Origin: Acidihalobacter ferrooxydans
GTDB lineage: Bacteria > Pseudomonadota > Gammaproteobacteria > DSM-5130 > Acidihalobacteraceae
Reading direction: 5' to 3'
Assembly: GCF_001975725.1 (NCBI RefSeq)
Contig: NZ_CP019434.1
Location: 868,001-932,000, forward strand
Length of the DNA stretch: 64,000 nucleotides
Shown here: piece by piece, positions 62,923 to 64,000 of the stretch
How the letters are laid out: each line of letters starts with the position of its first letter
How positions within the stretch are numbered: the stretch's first letter is position 1
Made by a program: the position numbers and the translations under genes
Notes under the pieces: generated by a model
Database searches by the model: none
Told to the model about the DNA's origin: nothing
The model's input: only the letters and a program-made list of their open reading frames with translations

Positions 62923-63638
62923 GGCGCTTCCTGAGCGGGTGTGGTTGCGGAGAGGGCTTCGTTCGCGCCGTGCAGACGGCCCTGCGCGAGCCGCCACTGG
63001 CGCGGCAGACGCGCGGCGATGTCGGCGTCGTGCGTGGCCACCAGCAGCGCGATGTCGGCGGCGTCAGCCTCCGTCAGCAGGGTGTCGAGAAAATGTTGCG
63101 CGGTGGCATGATCGAGCTGGCCGGTCGGTTCGTCGGCCAGGATCAGCCGCGGCCGCGCCATCAGGGCGCGGACCATGGCCACGCGATGCGCCTGTCCGCC
63201 GGAGAGTTCCTCCGGCAGCTTGTGCGCCAGCGCGTCGAGGCCGAAGGCCGCCAGCCGGCGCAGCCCCTCGTCGCGCAGCGCGTCGAAAGGCGGCGGGTGG
63301 TCTTCGAGCTGGCGCGGCAGGCACACGTTCTCCAGCACGTCCAGCGCCGGCAGCAGGCTGGCGAACTGGAACACCTGCGCCACGCCGCGCGGGCGCGGGC
63401 CGTTCTCGCCCGGCCAGGTGTCCAGCGCCGGCCATTCGATGTGTCCGCCGCTGGGCCGGTCGAGGCCGGCGAGCAGGTTGAGCAGGGTGGACTTGCCGCT
63501 GCCCGAAGGCCCGGTCAGGGCGATGCGCGCGCCGGGGGCGATCAGGGCGTCGATCCCTTCGAGCACGCGCCGCTCGCCGCCGTCGGGTTGTTTGAAGACG
63601 CGCGTGAGGCCGCGCGCGATGAGCAAGGGTTCATACAT
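62919..63638 (-). CDS. ABC transporter ATP-binding protein (LolD/MacB type)
   Basis: A 239-residue ATPase. Walker A is [20 protein letters not shown], signature [20 protein letters not shown], Walker [13 protein letters not shown] and H-loop [14 protein letters not shown]. It is the LolD-like type that pairs with FtsX-fold permeases, and it overlaps the permease start by 4 bp. Upstream lies a second ATPase gene whose end overlaps its start by 8 bp. The tail after the H-loop is longer than usual. Confidence 0.92.
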   Translation of the reverse strand: MYEPLLIARGLTRVFKQPDGGERRVLEGIDALIAPGARIALTGPSGSGKSTLLNLLAGLDRPSGGHIEWPALDTWPGENGPRPRGVAQVFQFASLLPALDVLENVCLPRQLEDHPPPFDALRDEGLRRLAAFGLDALAHKLPEELSGGQAHRVAMVRALMARPRLILADEPTGQLDHATAQHFLDTLLTEADAADIALLVATHDADIAARLPRQWRLAQGRLHGANEALSATTPAQEAP

Positions 63639-64000
63639 CGGTGAGTCCTCCGTCGCGCAGACGCACGATGCGGTCGGCGCGTCGCGCCAGCTCGGCGCTG
63701 TGCGTGGCGACCAGCACGGCGCGCCCCGCCGCGCAGTGCGCGGCCAGCGTGTCGAGCAGCCGGTCTTCGGTGTCGCGATCCACTTCCGCGGTCGGCTCGT
63801 CGGCGATCAACACCGCCGGATCGGCGGCCAGCGCCACCGCCAGCGCGGCGCGCGCGGTTTCGCCGCCGGACAGCGAGGCCGGGTAATCGTCGCCACGATG
63901 CGCCAGCGCTACGCGCTCCAGCAGCGCATCGATCGGCGCGCTCGCCGCGCCGCCACGCACGCCGGCCAGGCGACGCTGGAGCGCGATGTTCTGGCGCACG
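63631..64000 (-). CDS. Second ABC ATP-binding protein, C-terminal part (5' end outside window)
   Basis: About 122 residues are visible and the frame continues through the right edge. It begins just after the Q-loop ([16 protein letters not shown]), followed by signature [20 protein letters not shown], Walker [15 protein letters not shown] and H-loop [20 protein letters not shown]. It is complete at the C-terminus. Two ATPase genes before one FtsX-like permease suggest either a heterodimeric ATPase or a second permease further right. Confidence 0.88.
   Translation of the reverse strand, partial: VRQNIALQRRLAGVRGGAASAPIDALLERVALAHRGDDYPASLSGGETARAALAVALAADPAVLIADEPTAEVDRDTEDRLLDTLAAHCAAGRAVLVATHSAELARRADRIVRLRDGGLTDV

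Noticed and set aside
60235-62934. An 899-codon open frame antisense to the FtsX-like permease
   Set aside because: Repetitive Arg/Gln/Gly composition and no start or motif support; the sense frame has membrane helices and overlaps the ATPase gene.

Overview
The window reads as chromosomal DNA of a GC-rich gammaproteobacterium that fixes CO2. The gammaproteobacterial signal is the EF-P lysylation set (efp, epmA, epmB), the ribosomal oxygenase RoxA, PrmB, MltF, SthA and a parE/parC pair. Autotrophy is suggested by a DabB/DabA-type inorganic carbon uptake operon ending in a PII-like gene. A DUF929 thioredoxin-like lipoprotein, a family best known from thermoacidophilic archaea, and a Kup potassium transporter would suit an acidophilic sulfur or iron oxidiser such as the Acidihalobacter group. 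That placement is inference; no sulfur- or iron-oxidation gene is visible.

Layout. 1-4.1 kb: end of an IS30 transposase, tadA, mltF, tRNA-Ser, DUF1475 and DUF2062 membrane proteins. 4.2-6.9 kb: two Tat-exported proteins (a Rieske-like protein without its histidine ligands and a ferritin-like lipoprotein) divergent from an ECF sigma/anti-sigma pair. 7.4-13.3 kb: four-gene dab operon with overlapping genes. 13.4-16.7 kb: FAD oxidoreductase, DUF1365 and Cfa-type methyltransferase (unusual membrane fatty acids). 17-19.2 kb: exonuclease and rlmD. 19.3-23.4 kb: accessory island with a RAYT and REP copies, an AT-rich STAS-like/GHKL/STAS-like protein, a broken IS4-type transposase, and uppP between direct repeats. 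23.5-33.1 kb: kup, SDR, sixA, host-attachment protein, DUF929, mobB-moeA, nfeD-slipin, xerD. 33.2-34.7 kb: IS110 element with an amber stop. 34.8-47 kb: cnoX, DUF455, parE-HAD-parC, htpX, and a PilZ-like plus degenerate GGDEF-EAL pair resembling the type IV pilus regulator FimX. 47-57 kb: MITE, 284-bp tandem duplication of the epmB 3' end, epmB, efp-epmA, psd, prmB, a parvulin lipoprotein, purB-roxA-GNAT. 57-57.7 kb: five tRNAs (Pro, Arg, His, Lys, Leu). 57.8-64 kb: DedA, sthA, and an ABC exporter locus running off the right edge.

Noncoding DNA here is rich in repeats. I recognise at least four families: (1) a ~110-180 bp element (called DR1) with imperfect terminal inverted repeats, in four large copies plus remnants; (2) a ~105-115 bp element (DR2) placed at gene 3' ends and carrying a CCCGC...GCGGG hairpin; (3) RAYT-linked REP sequences; (4) a 168-bp MITE with 22-bp inverted ends. 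Two AT-rich dyads sharing TACAAAACATA lie upstream of the DUF1475 gene and of the FAD/DUF1365/Cfa operon and suggest one regulon, possibly under a MerR-type (LitR/CarH-like) regulator. The regulator itself is not in the window. No CRISPR array, rRNA operon or replication origin was seen.
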